Assembly: GCA_942493075.1 (NCBI GenBank)
Contig: OW818681.1
Span: forward strand, 2,542,001-2,606,000
Length of the DNA stretch: 64,000 bases
Direction: 5' to 3'
From: JBBQYD01 sp942493075
Lineage (GTDB): Bacteria > Verrucomicrobiota > Verrucomicrobiia > Limisphaerales > UBA8199
This document shows positions 42,132 to 50,425 of the stretch, piece after piece. Position numbers and translations under genes: made by a program. Position 1 is the first letter of the stretch, and each line of letters begins with the position of its first letter. A model generated the notes under the pieces. That model saw only the letters and a program-made list of their open reading frames with translations. It did not search any database and had not been told where the DNA came from.

Positions 42132-44131
42132 TGCCGGCGCAGGTTCCATTCATCCATCAACTCAGGCGGTATCTGACGCAGAAATCGCGAGGGCATCTGC
42201 CTTTCGGGAGAACTTCGATCGTAGGACATCCGAATTAGCGGATAGCTCAGGTAAAGCTCATTCCGCGCCCGTGTCTCGGCCACATACAGCAGACGCCTTT
42301 CTTCTTCTTCCCCATCTGGAAAATCGAGCGCACGTTTTGAAGGAAACAGCCCGTCGCAAAGCATAATCACGAATACAACATCGAACTCCAGGCCCTTGGC
42401 CTGGTGGATGGTGGAAAGCCGCAGACGATCTTCGCTTTGATTTGATTCCTGTGGTTCAGTTTCCGCGCTGGTTAATAACGCCAGTTGTGATAGAAAATCC
42501 TGCAAGTCGGTGTACTGTCTGCCCATCACTGCGAATTGCTGGAGATCCTCCAACCGGGTCCGATAATTTTCATAGGTGGCCTTGAGGTAATCCTCATAAC
42601 CGGCTTCGATCACCGTGCGGATCATGTCATGGACCACGCCCTTGATCTTGGGGTCTTCGACCTGAGATATCGTGATCGCAAACTGCGTCCAGCCGAGTAG
42701 TGCCTTCTTCGGTGCCAGCTTTGCGCAACCTTGTAACGCTCGAGCCAATGAGAACCCTGTGGTGTCTGCCGGTACTTGGGGCAAATACGATTGCCAGAGC
42801 TTATCTGCTGCCTTGGGTCCGATGCCCGGAAGCATCCTGGCGAGACGCTTGAAGCTGATCTCATCGCGCGGGTTCACGACGAGCTTCAAGTAGGCGCTGA
42901 CGTCTTTAATATGCGCCTGCTCGAAATAACGAAGGCCGCTCGTCACGGTAAAAGGAATCCCGCGTCTGGTGAGTTCCATCTGCACTTCCATAGCATGAAA
43001 ATGTGCGCGGTACAGAACAGCCATCTGAGATAGATCCACCCCTTCTTCGTGCAGTTCCAAAACCCGCTGGGCAACGAACGAGGCTTGCTGGCTTGAGTCC
43101 TCGCACGGAACGAGGATGGGTTTGATGCCGGGTTTCTTCGCAGCCGTCAATTCCTTTGGAAACTGGCGGACATTGTGTGAAATGGTGGCGTTTGCCAATT
43201 GCAGGATCTCAGGTGTGCTCCGATAATTAACCTCGATCTTGTAAGTTGTCGCCTTCGGATACCTTTCGGGAAATCGGATGATGTTTTCGTAATTCGCGCC
43301 CCGCCATGCGTAAATGCTCTGTGCGTCGTCGCCGACCACCATGAGGTTGTGATGCCGCTCGGCCAGGATATCGATCACATCGCTCTGCAGCCGGTTTGTG
43401 TCCTGATACTCATCGACGAGGATGAATTGGAACCGCTTCTGAAATTGATCTCTCACTTCCTCATGTTCCTGAAGGAGCCTGAGCCAGAGCACGAGGAGAT
43501 CATCGAAGTCCATGGAATTCGATGTTTGCTTGCGCTTCTGGTAGGCGCCAAGGACGGCCTTGATCTGTGGAGCTTGCGGGGAGAAATCATCATACTGCCA
43601 GCGGAGAATCTCCTCCAATGGCTTCTGCGTGTTCTCTGCCATGGAGAAGATGTCGGCGAGCACCTTTGCTTTCGGAAAGAGCTTTTTGTCGGCTTCAATT
43701 CGAACATCCGTCACACACGTCGAGATGAGTTCCTCGGCGTCCTCGCGGTCGAGGATGGTGAAATCTCTGCCAAAGCCCAGCCTGGGTGCGTGCTGGCGGA
43801 GGATGCGGTTCCCGACTGAGTGGAAAGTGCCGCCCCAGAGCTCGGAGATCTCCTGACCAACCAGGTCGGCGACGCGGCGCATCATTTCTTTCGCTGCCTT
43901 GTTCGTAAAGGTCAGGAGCAGGATGCGGTCGGCGGGAATCCCTTGCTCCAGCAGGAACGCCACGCGGTAGGTAAGAGTGCGCGTTTTGCCGGAGCCGGCT
44001 CCAGCGATCACGAGGGCAGGGCCGGGGGGAGCGGTCACAGCCGCCAACTGCTGTTCATTGAGCTCAGCAGCATAGTTGATCTGAAGTTCTAGAGGCTTGC
44101 GGAACGGCCGCAACACGTAATCACGCGACAT
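42125..44131 (-). CDS. UvrD/PcrA/Rep-family DNA helicase
   Basis: 668 residues from the ATG at 44131 (MSRDYVLRPFRKPLELQINY). SF1A motifs in order: Q motif LNEQQLAAV, Walker A VIAGAGSGKTRTLTYR, Walker B ILVDEYQDTNRLQ, motif III VVGDDAQSIYAWRGA, motif IV EVNYRSTPEIL, motif V STIHQAKGLEFDVVF, motif VI RLLYVAETRARNELYL. It unwinds DNA 3'-5' in repair and in replication restart. The C-terminal PcrA-type tail is short. DUF167 lies upstream on the same strand. Confidence 0.93.
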   Translation of the reverse strand: MSRDYVLRPFRKPLELQINYAAELNEQQLAAVTAPPGPALVIAGAGSGKTRTLTYRVAFLLEQGIPADRILLLTFTNKAAKEMMRRVADLVGQEISELWGGTFHSVGNRILRQHAPRLGFGRDFTILDREDAEELISTCVTDVRIEADKKLFPKAKVLADIFSMAENTQKPLEEILRWQYDDFSPQAPQIKAVLGAYQKRKQTSNSMDFDDLLVLWLRLLQEHEEVRDQFQKRFQFILVDEYQDTNRLQSDVIDILAERHHNLMVVGDDAQSIYAWRGANYENIIRFPERYPKATTYKIEVNYRSTPEILQLANATISHNVRQFPKELTAAKKPGIKPILVPCEDSSQQASFVAQRVLELHEEGVDLSQMAVLYRAHFHAMEVQMELTRRGIPFTVTSGLRYFEQAHIKDVSAYLKLVVNPRDEISFKRLARMLPGIGPKAADKLWQSYLPQVPADTTGFSLARALQGCAKLAPKKALLGWTQFAITISQVEDPKIKGVVHDMIRTVIEAGYEDYLKATYENYRTRLEDLQQFAVMGRQYTDLQDFLSQLALLTSAETEPQESNQSEDRLRLSTIHQAKGLEFDVVFVIMLCDGLFPSKRALDFPDGEEEERRLLYVAETRARNELYLSYPLIRMSYDRSSPERQMPSRFLRQIPPELMDEWNLRRHY

Positions 44132-44214
44132 CCACACAAGGCTACAAAGGAACCGCACAAACGCCAAGACTTGGAACCAAATACCCAAATACCGGACTTG
44201 AACTCGGAATCAGA

Positions 44215-44520
44215 TCATGATTCGGTCGATGGCAAAGCAGCCAATGCTTCTGCGGCAGTCATACCGTAGATTTTGACCGTTTTATGCCGGGAAGTGTGGC
44301 CACGAGTCAGTTCCACCCGGTTGCGTGGGCATTTCAACGTTTCGGCAAGGAGTCTCACCAGGGCTTCATTGGCGGCGGCATCCACTGGCGGAGCGGTTAC
44401 CTTCACGCGCAACTCGGTGCCCAGTGGGGAACCAACCTCGTTGGCCGAGGCGCGTGGTTGCAGTTTAATCTGCAAACTGACGCCGTCTTTTTCGGCTCGG
44501 ATGTATGCGGGCATCGTCAT
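44215..44520 (-). CDS. DUF167 (YggU-like) protein
   Basis: 101 residues. The family pattern is complete: LQIKLQPRASANEVGSPLGT, LRVKVTAPPVDAAANEALVR and ELTRGHTSRHKTVKIYG. DUF167 proteins are small cytosolic alpha/beta proteins of unknown role, often near yggT or proC; neither is present here. It ends 84 bp before the helicase start on the same strand. Confidence 0.9.
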   Translation of the reverse strand: MTMPAYIRAEKDGVSLQIKLQPRASANEVGSPLGTELRVKVTAPPVDAAANEALVRLLAETLKCPRNRVELTRGHTSRHKTVKIYGMTAAEALAALPSTES

Positions 44521-44643
44521 GAGAAGGCGGTAAACAAATCCTCGCGGGCCGCCCAGGTGAGGCCTACCATAAACAGCGCTTTGGCATAGTGCAATGCTGG
44601 AGCGTTTATGTTGAGGAACGCGAGTTTACCGAAAGTTGAAACC

Positions 44644-45432
44644 ATGAGTTACAGGCTTCTGATGCCGTTGCTGAGTGTTCTTGTTTTCAGCTCGATGGGC
44701 TGCAAAGACGTTCAACCCGCGACCAGTCCGGTGCCTGGCACAGCCGTATCCCAGGAGGTGGCGCGACCATCCACCAATGATCTGGTAACACCGGACCTGC
44801 TGGTGCTGCCTGCGGCCGCGACGAATCCGCCTGCCGCATTCGCGGGGGAAGGTTGGGAGGTTCTGTTCGATGGAAAATCCTGGGACGGGTGGAAGGAAAC
44901 TCCTTTCGCGGGGCACGGGGCTGTGCGAATCGAGCAAGGTGTGCTTTTCTTTGGCATGGGAGACCCGTTTACCGGGGTGAACTGGACCAATGACTTCCCA
45001 AAAGTGAATTATGAAATCGCGTTCGATGCCATGCGGGTGCAGGGGACGGATTTTTTCTGTGGCCTAACGTTTCCCGTGAAGCAAAGCCATTGCTCTTTGA
45101 TCCTGGGTGGCTGGGGTGGGTCGCTGGCCGGCATCTCGAGCATCAACGGAGCCGATGCTTCTGAGAATGAGACGACCAAGTACATGGATTTTAAGACAGG
45201 TCGTTGGTATCGAGTTCGCCTGCGAGTTACCGACGAGCGGATCGAAGCCTGGATTGATCAGAATCAGATCATCAACCTGCCCACCCAAGGCCGGCAGTTT
45301 AGGGTTCGTTTTGGTGAGATTGAACAATCGATTCCACTCGGATTCGCTTCATGGCAAACCGCTAGCGCCTTCCGCGAGATCCGAACCCGTCGTGTGGTTC
45401 AAGCGGAGTCGCCAGCTCCGAAAGGGAGTTGA
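44644..45432 (+). CDS. DUF1080-like lipoprotein
   Basis: 262 residues from the ATG at 44644 (MSYRLLMPLLSVLVFSSMGC) with a lipobox cysteine at residue 20. After a Thr/Pro-rich linker the jelly-roll domain begins with WEVLFDGKSWDGWKETPFAG and continues with VNYEIAFDAMRVQGTDFFCG, SHCSLILGGWGGSLAG and GRWYRVRLRVTDERIEAWID. This is the Laminin-G/3-keto-disaccharide hydrolase fold, more divergent than the protein at 16290. Anchored to a membrane on its periplasmic face; probably sugar-binding or hydrolytic. Confidence 0.82.
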   Translation: MSYRLLMPLLSVLVFSSMGCKDVQPATSPVPGTAVSQEVARPSTNDLVTPDLLVLPAAATNPPAAFAGEGWEVLFDGKSWDGWKETPFAGHGAVRIEQGVLFFGMGDPFTGVNWTNDFPKVNYEIAFDAMRVQGTDFFCGLTFPVKQSHCSLILGGWGGSLAGISSINGADASENETTKYMDFKTGRWYRVRLRVTDERIEAWIDQNQIINLPTQGRQFRVRFGEIEQSIPLGFASWQTASAFREIRTRRVVQAESPAPKGS

Positions 45433-45484
45433 GGCCGTCGGCTAGAGCGAGTGTTTTATCTCAACCTTGCTCCCGGACCGAGTC

Positions 45485-46300
45485 ATGGCGGCGCCAACTC
45501 ATCAGCATTTCATTTCGCGGCTTTCGTCTCTTGAGCAAGAGATGGGAGAAGGACTTTTCGTTTCAGGCCTGGTTGGGCCTTACCGCATTTTCCAGCGGAA
45601 GAAGGGGCATCGTCATGGTATCGATGATGCCACCACGGCCTGGTACGCGCTTCAAAAGACACCCCCGGTAAAGAAAACACTCGATCTGGGCACCGGAATA
45701 GGGACGGTTGGGCTTGCCGTGCTTTGGGGGCTTGGCGCGGGAGCGGAGTTGACGTGTGTGGAGGCCCAGGACATCAGCTACAGATTGCTTACCGAGAATA
45801 TCCTGGGAAACGGATTAAATGCGTGCGTCAAGGCAATACATGGGGATATCAGAAACCTGTATTTGGGCGAGCGGTTTCCGCTCATCACCGGGAGTCCGCC
45901 ATATTTTCCGATTGGGACCGGATCATTGCCGGAGGATTCACAAAAAGCACATGCGCGATTTGAGTTAAGAGGCGACGTGGGCGATTACGCGCGGGCTGCT
46001 AAACGGCACATTACAGCAGATGGTTTGTTTGTGTTTTGCTTCCCATTTCAGCAGAAAGGCAGGTGCATCAAATTGGTAACAGATGAGGGGTTCAGGCTCC
46101 TATCCATTCGTGATGTCGTGCCGATGCAGAGCAAGCCACCGTTGTTCTCGCTGTACTGTGCTTCGCTTAGCTTTAGAGGTTCAGTGACAGAAGAGGAGCC
46201 GCTGATCGTGGCATTTGAGAATGGGAAGTACACGCCGGAGATGCTGGCGATCCAGGCCACCCGCGGTTTCGGCCCCGAAGGGACAAACGCCATTGCCTGA
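45485..46300 (+). CDS. TrmN6-like SAM-dependent methyltransferase
   Basis: 271 residues from the ATG at 45485 (MAAPTHQHFISRLSSLEQEM). The Rossmann motif I is TLDLGTGIGTVGLAVLWGLG, and motif IV is the adenine-N6 type SPPYFPIGTGSLP in place of NPPY. The arrangement resembles YfiC/TrmN6, which methylates A37 of tRNA-Val, and RNA/DNA small-domain relatives. The first Pro-Pro-Tyr residue is Ser instead of Asn or Asp, which is allowed in some RNA methylases. No operon partner. Confidence 0.82.
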   Translation: MAAPTHQHFISRLSSLEQEMGEGLFVSGLVGPYRIFQRKKGHRHGIDDATTAWYALQKTPPVKKTLDLGTGIGTVGLAVLWGLGAGAELTCVEAQDISYRLLTENILGNGLNACVKAIHGDIRNLYLGERFPLITGSPPYFPIGTGSLPEDSQKAHARFELRGDVGDYARAAKRHITADGLFVFCFPFQQKGRCIKLVTDEGFRLLSIRDVVPMQSKPPLFSLYCASLSFRGSVTEEEPLIVAFENGKYTPEMLAIQATRGFGPEGTNAIA

Positions 46301-46428
46301 TGATCCTGGAGCTAGTTATTTTGACGCGCATGATCGTGCTGCATAAGTTCGTGAAACTCCGTGGAGAAGCCGATTGGTTCGTTGTAACAGGGCAGGGGAC
46401 TGGGCGTCCGGAGCTTTGAGGTGATTAC

Positions 46429-47055
46429 ATGCTGTCCACTGAGATCATTGCCACATTTTTTACCGCCTCCATCCTGCTTGGGGCGGCGCCAGGTCCGGAT
46501 AACCTATTCGTCCTGACGCAATCGGCGCTTCATGGCCGAGTCGCAGGCCTGTTCGTGGTCTTGGGATTGTGCACGGGGTTGATTTTTCACACTGCTGCTG
46601 TGGCTCTGGGAGTGGCCGCTATCTTTCAGGCTTCTGCGCTGGCGTTTTCTATCCTCAAGTTCATCGGTGCTGGTTATCTCCTTTATTTGGCGTGGCAAGC
46701 TTTTCGGGCCAAACCTGCAAGTGTGTCCGACAGGCCTGGAATTCCCCCGGATAGAATGGGACTCTACCGACGTGGTATCCTGATGAATGTCACCAATCCC
46801 AAAGTGTCTATCTTCTTCCTCGCGTTTCTGCCTCAGTTCGCAGATCCAGTGCGCGGTTCGGTGACAGTGCAAATGATACTGCTGGGCGTCCTTTTTATTG
46901 TTGCGACCGTCATTGTCTTTGGAGCCATCGCAATTGTCGCGGGCACCCTTCGCGAATGGCTGTTGAAGTCCGATCATGCGCAGACCACTTTGAACAAACT
47001 GGCAGGAATGGTATTCATCGCTCTCGCAGTGAAGCTCGCCACGGCAAGGAGATAA
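46429..47055 (+). CDS. LysE/RhtB-family exporter
   Basis: 208 residues, six helices. The N-terminal signature FFTASILLGAAPGPDNLFVL with the GPD triad, GLCTGLIFHTAAVALGVAA and ILMNVTNPKVSIFFLAFLPQ is characteristic. These proteins export amino acids or homoserine lactone-type compounds using the proton-motive force. It lies just left of the direct repeat that borders the defence remnant. Confidence 0.92.
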   Translation: MLSTEIIATFFTASILLGAAPGPDNLFVLTQSALHGRVAGLFVVLGLCTGLIFHTAAVALGVAAIFQASALAFSILKFIGAGYLLYLAWQAFRAKPASVSDRPGIPPDRMGLYRRGILMNVTNPKVSIFFLAFLPQFADPVRGSVTVQMILLGVLFIVATVIVFGAIAIVAGTLREWLLKSDHAQTTLNKLAGMVFIALAVKLATARR

Positions 47056-47070
47056 GCCAGACGGTCGCAA

Positions 47071-47114
47071 AGCGGTCTTGCCTTGGGCTATTTGCGGTCG
47101 CCTCCTCCGAGGCT
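47071..47114 (+). repeat. 44-bp direct repeat, left border of the defence remnant
   Basis: AGCGGTCTTGCCTTGGGCTA and the bases that follow to 47114 recur at 52139-52182 with a single mismatch (position 47105 C, 52173 G). The copies bracket the decayed restriction island. A partial inverted version lies near 51970-51994. Confidence 0.85.
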
Positions 47115-47229
47115 ACGTTCAGTCCGGACGGACCGTGTTGTCCCTCTCCGAACCTGAGCTTCAAACGCGATTGGCGCTTACGAAATAACCCCAAATGGTT
47201 CTGGCACCCCGTGACCGCCGGGGCCTGGT

Positions 47230-47394
47230 TTATTTCTTCAAATCCTCCGCGATGCTGGCGAACTGTTACATCGCTGCTTCAAGGTCGGCGGTGATCTCGG
47301 CGGCGATGATTTTCGGCGAGGGCAGATTGGCCGATTCTTCCAGCGCTCGTCTTTCAGCCAGAAGATGTCCAACAAGGGCCGATGGATTCGACAT
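47230..47394 (-). pseudogene. hsdM 3' remnant
   Basis: The minus strand reads MSNPSALVGHLLAERRALEE then PKIIAAEITADLEAAM, an in-frame TAA at 47268-47266, and QFASIAEDLKK before a second stop. This is the C-terminal helix typical of type I methylase subunit HsdM (AEI..DLE..L.QF..IA.DLK). The catalytic NPPY region is completely absent, and the tail itself is broken by a stop, so no methylase is made. Confidence 0.65.
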
Positions 47395-47397
47395 ATT

Positions 47398-48054
47398 TTA
47401 CGCCATTTTGAGACTTGAGCCGCTGGGAAGCGAGCGAAAGGGATTTTGCGGAGCGAAAGGGCGCAAGCCCGAACGAGCGCTGACCGTGGCAAAGAACTGT
47501 CGCGACATGTCCACGCTCGGATCGTAATCAATACTCGTCGCGTAAATCTCCAGCACTTTCCGCCAAAACTCCTTCTCCGACGACCGGATGTCCCGGATGC
47601 GAGCCAGCAACTCCTCAAAATAATTCCCGCCGCCCCGCTGCTTGAGGCGCTCATCATCCATCGCGAAGCCTTTGACGATGTATTCGCGCAACTGCTGTGT
47701 GGCCCAGATGCGGAATTGCGTGCCCCGTTGTGATTTTACCCTATAGCCGACCGAGATAATGACGTCGAGATTGAAAAACTCGATTTCCCGTGTTACCTGC
47801 TTGCCCCCCTCGGTTTGAACTGTTGCAGATTTTGCAACAGTTGTCTCCCGGCGCAATTCTCCCTCGTTGAAAACGTTGCTGATGTGCCGCGAGATGACCG
47901 ATTTGTCCCGTTGGAGCAACTCCGCCATCTGGTTCAGCGACAGCCAGACTGTCTCCTGCTGGACGCGAACTTGCAGCCGGATGTGCCCTTCTTCCGTTTG
48001 CTAGAAAAGGAATTCGCTGCCGGGTGAAGGCGTGGGTGGAATCAGGTCGTTCAT
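47398..48054 (-). pseudogene. RhuM-family gene with nonsense codon and lost 3' half
   Basis: From ATG 48054 the frame reads MNDLIPPTPSPGSEFLF, then TAG at 48003-48001 where homologs have Tyr, then QTEEGHIRLQVRVQQETVWL, SLNQMAELLQRDKSVISRHI and FWRKVLEIYATSIDYDPSVD. RhuM proteins are HTH/KilA-N-like partners encoded inside type I restriction operons. After QFFATV the typical continuation is replaced by unrelated sequence, so the C-terminal half is missing. Restart at the internal ATG (47928) could give a 176-residue protein. Confidence 0.82.
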
Positions 48055-48135
48055 GCGAGCGCCCGGTGAAGGCTTTTTGGAGGATGGACGGGTTCCCAAG
48101 GCAGATGGGTGAACGAAGAATTATGAATGGGGGCT

Positions 48136-48357
48136 TCATGCCAATTCTCCTGTGAATGCCTTTTGCAGGATTAATTGCCGCAAATGCGAGGCCCGTTGCA
48201 GGCTGGCCGACACGCGCCAACCGTTGGGCAAATCTTTCGCCCCGTCAGGGCTTGATGTGTTTTGGGAATCGTGACCCAGGGCGGCGTCACTGCGCTCCTT
48301 GCCCTGGGCTAATTTCTTTCGCCCTGTTCGGGCTGCGGCTGTAGTGTTCGCGGTCAT
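48136..48357 (-). pseudogene. hsdS remnant with large internal deletion
   Basis: A 73-codon frame begins within the TPR gene stop (ATGA) as MTANTTAAARTGRKKLAQGK. It has DLPNGWRVS, the opening of an HsdS recognition domain, and then jumps directly to LQRASHLRQLILQKAFTGEL, the C-terminal helix of HsdS. About 350 codons of target-recognition sequence must have been deleted. A second copy of the tail motif (ILQKAFTGR) lies at about 48050-48085 just upstream of the RhuM start, in a frame without the rest of the gene. Confidence 0.7.
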
Positions 48358-50255
48358 GCCGCGAGCACCTCGTTCAACATCCGCTGCACCACGCCGTGCC
48401 CAGGTTCAGACAAAGGTTTCTCTTTTTGCAATAGCGCAATCTTTTCTCGGTATTCCGACAGCACGGTCGGTCTGGCGCGCTTCATGGCCAGCAGGGTTTG
48501 AGCTAAAAGAATTCGCATGCCGACATGCTGCGGGAAATCCAGGCACAATTGCAAATTGCCATCCACAATCTCGCGTTCGCCACTAAGAAAACCGGCAGCT
48601 ACACCCTCCACGCCAGAGCAACGTACGGCCAGAAGTTGTTCCAGTCGCAACAGATAATCTGAAAAACGGGAGGCAGCGGGAACTTGATAGAGCGGCGGCG
48701 CCGGAACGGGCTGAACTTCGGCGTGCTCACACAGCAGTGCGACCAACTGGCGGGCAAGCGCAAGGATGCCTTCCTCGGGTTTGCCGAACGGAAAACTGCC
48801 GGTGAGTGTGCCGAGGCACCTGGCATCAATGGTCCGCACGAGGCGCAGTTCGGCGGTCCACGGTTCGGCGTTGGACTTTAGATGGATGGTGACAACGTAA
48901 TCGCTCTTGAGTTCGGCCTGACTGGCGGAAGTGGTAGCGGTTTCATCTTCCCACGGTTCGCCGCTAAGCACGAATCCAGGTGAGTCGCCCATGATCCAGG
49001 GCACGAGCGTTTGCACCCGGGCATTGCTGGTGAATTCGATTTGTTCCGCTAGAAAAAGGGGCAGAGCACGGCTCATGCGTCCGGGTGCATCGGACATCTG
49101 CTTCTGTATGCGCGTGGAGTTGGTGGCGATTTCGACGGTGCTGCCGAGCAAAGTCACGGTGGGGGCATCGGCAGACTTAGCCGGGAACAGTTCAGCGGCG
49201 GGGGATTCGGGTTTGAGCCAGACCGGACCGGCGATGGTGAGCATGGCCATCTGCGGGGCTTCCTTAGGAGCATCAGCGAGGGCAACGTGGGCCTTGGCGA
49301 TTTCGGTGTCCCAAAAGGCCAGATGCTCTTTCCAATCGGTGCGATTGAGGGCGTAGAGTTGATCGAGCAACCGGCGCGCGACATCGAGCTGACCGAGATC
49401 GCAATGGGCTTTGATGAGATTGTTGCCAACGGCCAGGCCGTGTGCGACCACATCGTAGTGTGGCTCGACCAGTTGCAGGATTTCCGGGAGATGCCCGGCA
49501 TTGCCAAGGTCCCCGCTGATTTGCTGTAGCAGATCGGTGGGAATCGGTTTGCCGGCATGCGAGAGACATGCTTGATACGAGGCAAGCGCCTGATCAGGTT
49601 GGCGTGACTTGAGAGCGATGCGGGCGAGTGAGAGTTGCGCGCGCCAACTGCCGGGAAGTGCAGCAATCCGACGCAGGCATTTGGATGCGGCTTCCTCGCC
49701 TCCGCGATCGTTGTGGATGGCAACATACCAGCCGCAGGTGTTCTCTACGTTTGGGTCCAGGGTGAGCGCTTCCCACAACGTGCTTTCGACTTCGGCATGT
49801 TTACCCCGCGCGAAGTGGACTTTGGCCAGATTATTTAGCAGCAACCCGTCCCGGCCATGCTGGCTGAGGGCATTGGTGAGCAGTCGTTCGGCTTCATCCA
49901 GCTTCTCGACCTTGAGCAGCACGAAGGCGAGGAGGTTGATCGCGCGCTTGGGTTGCGGATCAATCCGGCAAAGTTGGCGCGCGGGTTCGAGGCAGTCAGA
50001 AATGAAGCCGTCGTTCAAAGCGCTGTTGATAAGGTTGGCGAGATCGTCGGCTTTGTTCCAATTGTTGCGAAAATTGAGCGGGAGGACTTCCGTGCGCCAA
50101 GTCTCGCGGGGGATTTCTCCTATGCGGCCGTAAGCGTCCCAGACTTTCACCATCGCGGGAGCGCCCGGAGGCGGAGGTAAGGCGGGAGGAGGCGTCAGCA
50201 CCGGCGGTTGTGATGCGGGCGCTTTCCGCGAGAAGATTCGCTGGAAAAAATTCAT
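48354..50255 (-). CDS. TPR protein with novel C-terminal domain in restriction island
   Basis: 633 residues starting MNFFQRIFSRKAPASQ, followed by a proline-rich stretch. Residues 85-290 hold TPR-type helical repeats (LLAFVLLKVEKLDEAERLLT, LLNNLAKVHFARGKHAEVES, LARIALKSRQPDQALASYQA). Residues 340-560 form a domain I cannot name, with VTLLGSTVEIATNSTRIQKQ, ALPLFLAEQIEFTSNARVQT and SDYVVTIHLKSNAEPWTAEL. It faintly recalls TolB-like or CsgG-like alpha/beta folds. More helices close the protein. It is coupled by ATGA on both sides, to the hsdR tail ORF before it and the hsdS remnant after it. The frame is intact although its neighbours are decayed. Confidence 0.8.
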   Translation of the reverse strand: MNFFQRIFSRKAPASQPPVLTPPPALPPPPGAPAMVKVWDAYGRIGEIPRETWRTEVLPLNFRNNWNKADDLANLINSALNDGFISDCLEPARQLCRIDPQPKRAINLLAFVLLKVEKLDEAERLLTNALSQHGRDGLLLNNLAKVHFARGKHAEVESTLWEALTLDPNVENTCGWYVAIHNDRGGEEAASKCLRRIAALPGSWRAQLSLARIALKSRQPDQALASYQACLSHAGKPIPTDLLQQISGDLGNAGHLPEILQLVEPHYDVVAHGLAVGNNLIKAHCDLGQLDVARRLLDQLYALNRTDWKEHLAFWDTEIAKAHVALADAPKEAPQMAMLTIAGPVWLKPESPAAELFPAKSADAPTVTLLGSTVEIATNSTRIQKQMSDAPGRMSRALPLFLAEQIEFTSNARVQTLVPWIMGDSPGFVLSGEPWEDETATTSASQAELKSDYVVTIHLKSNAEPWTAELRLVRTIDARCLGTLTGSFPFGKPEEGILALARQLVALLCEHAEVQPVPAPPLYQVPAASRFSDYLLRLEQLLAVRCSGVEGVAAGFLSGEREIVDGNLQLCLDFPQHVGMRILLAQTLLAMKRARPTVLSEYREKIALLQKEKPLSEPGHGVVQRMLNEVLAA

Positions 50256-50425
50256 GTGGCGAGAGTTTGATTCAATTCGTCCAGTAAGGGGAGAAGCTTA
50301 TTCCCAAACATCTGGTGGGCTCTCCCCAAGCCACCCCGTTGGGTAAACGGAGACAGTTCCAAATCGTCCGGCTCTATGCGGACGCTGGCTGCGGCCGCAC
50401 TCCGAGGCTGGCGGATGGTGGTCAT
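50252..50425 (-). CDS. 57-residue ORF made of the HsdR C-terminal tail
   Basis: MTTIRQPRSAAAASVRIEPD is followed by LELSPFTQRGGLGRAHQMFG and LLPLLDELNQTLAT, the final helices of type I restriction subunit HsdR (PF.QRGGL.KA...FG..L..LLDELN..L). The ATG overlaps the DUF1016 stop and the stop overlaps the TPR start (ATGA at both ends), so it is perfectly embedded in the operon. Either a fossil of hsdR kept for translational coupling or a small functional peptide. Its DNA is a near copy of 51606-51730. Confidence 0.6.
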   Translation of the reverse strand: MTTIRQPRSAAAASVRIEPDDLELSPFTQRGGLGRAHQMFGNKLLPLLDELNQTLAT

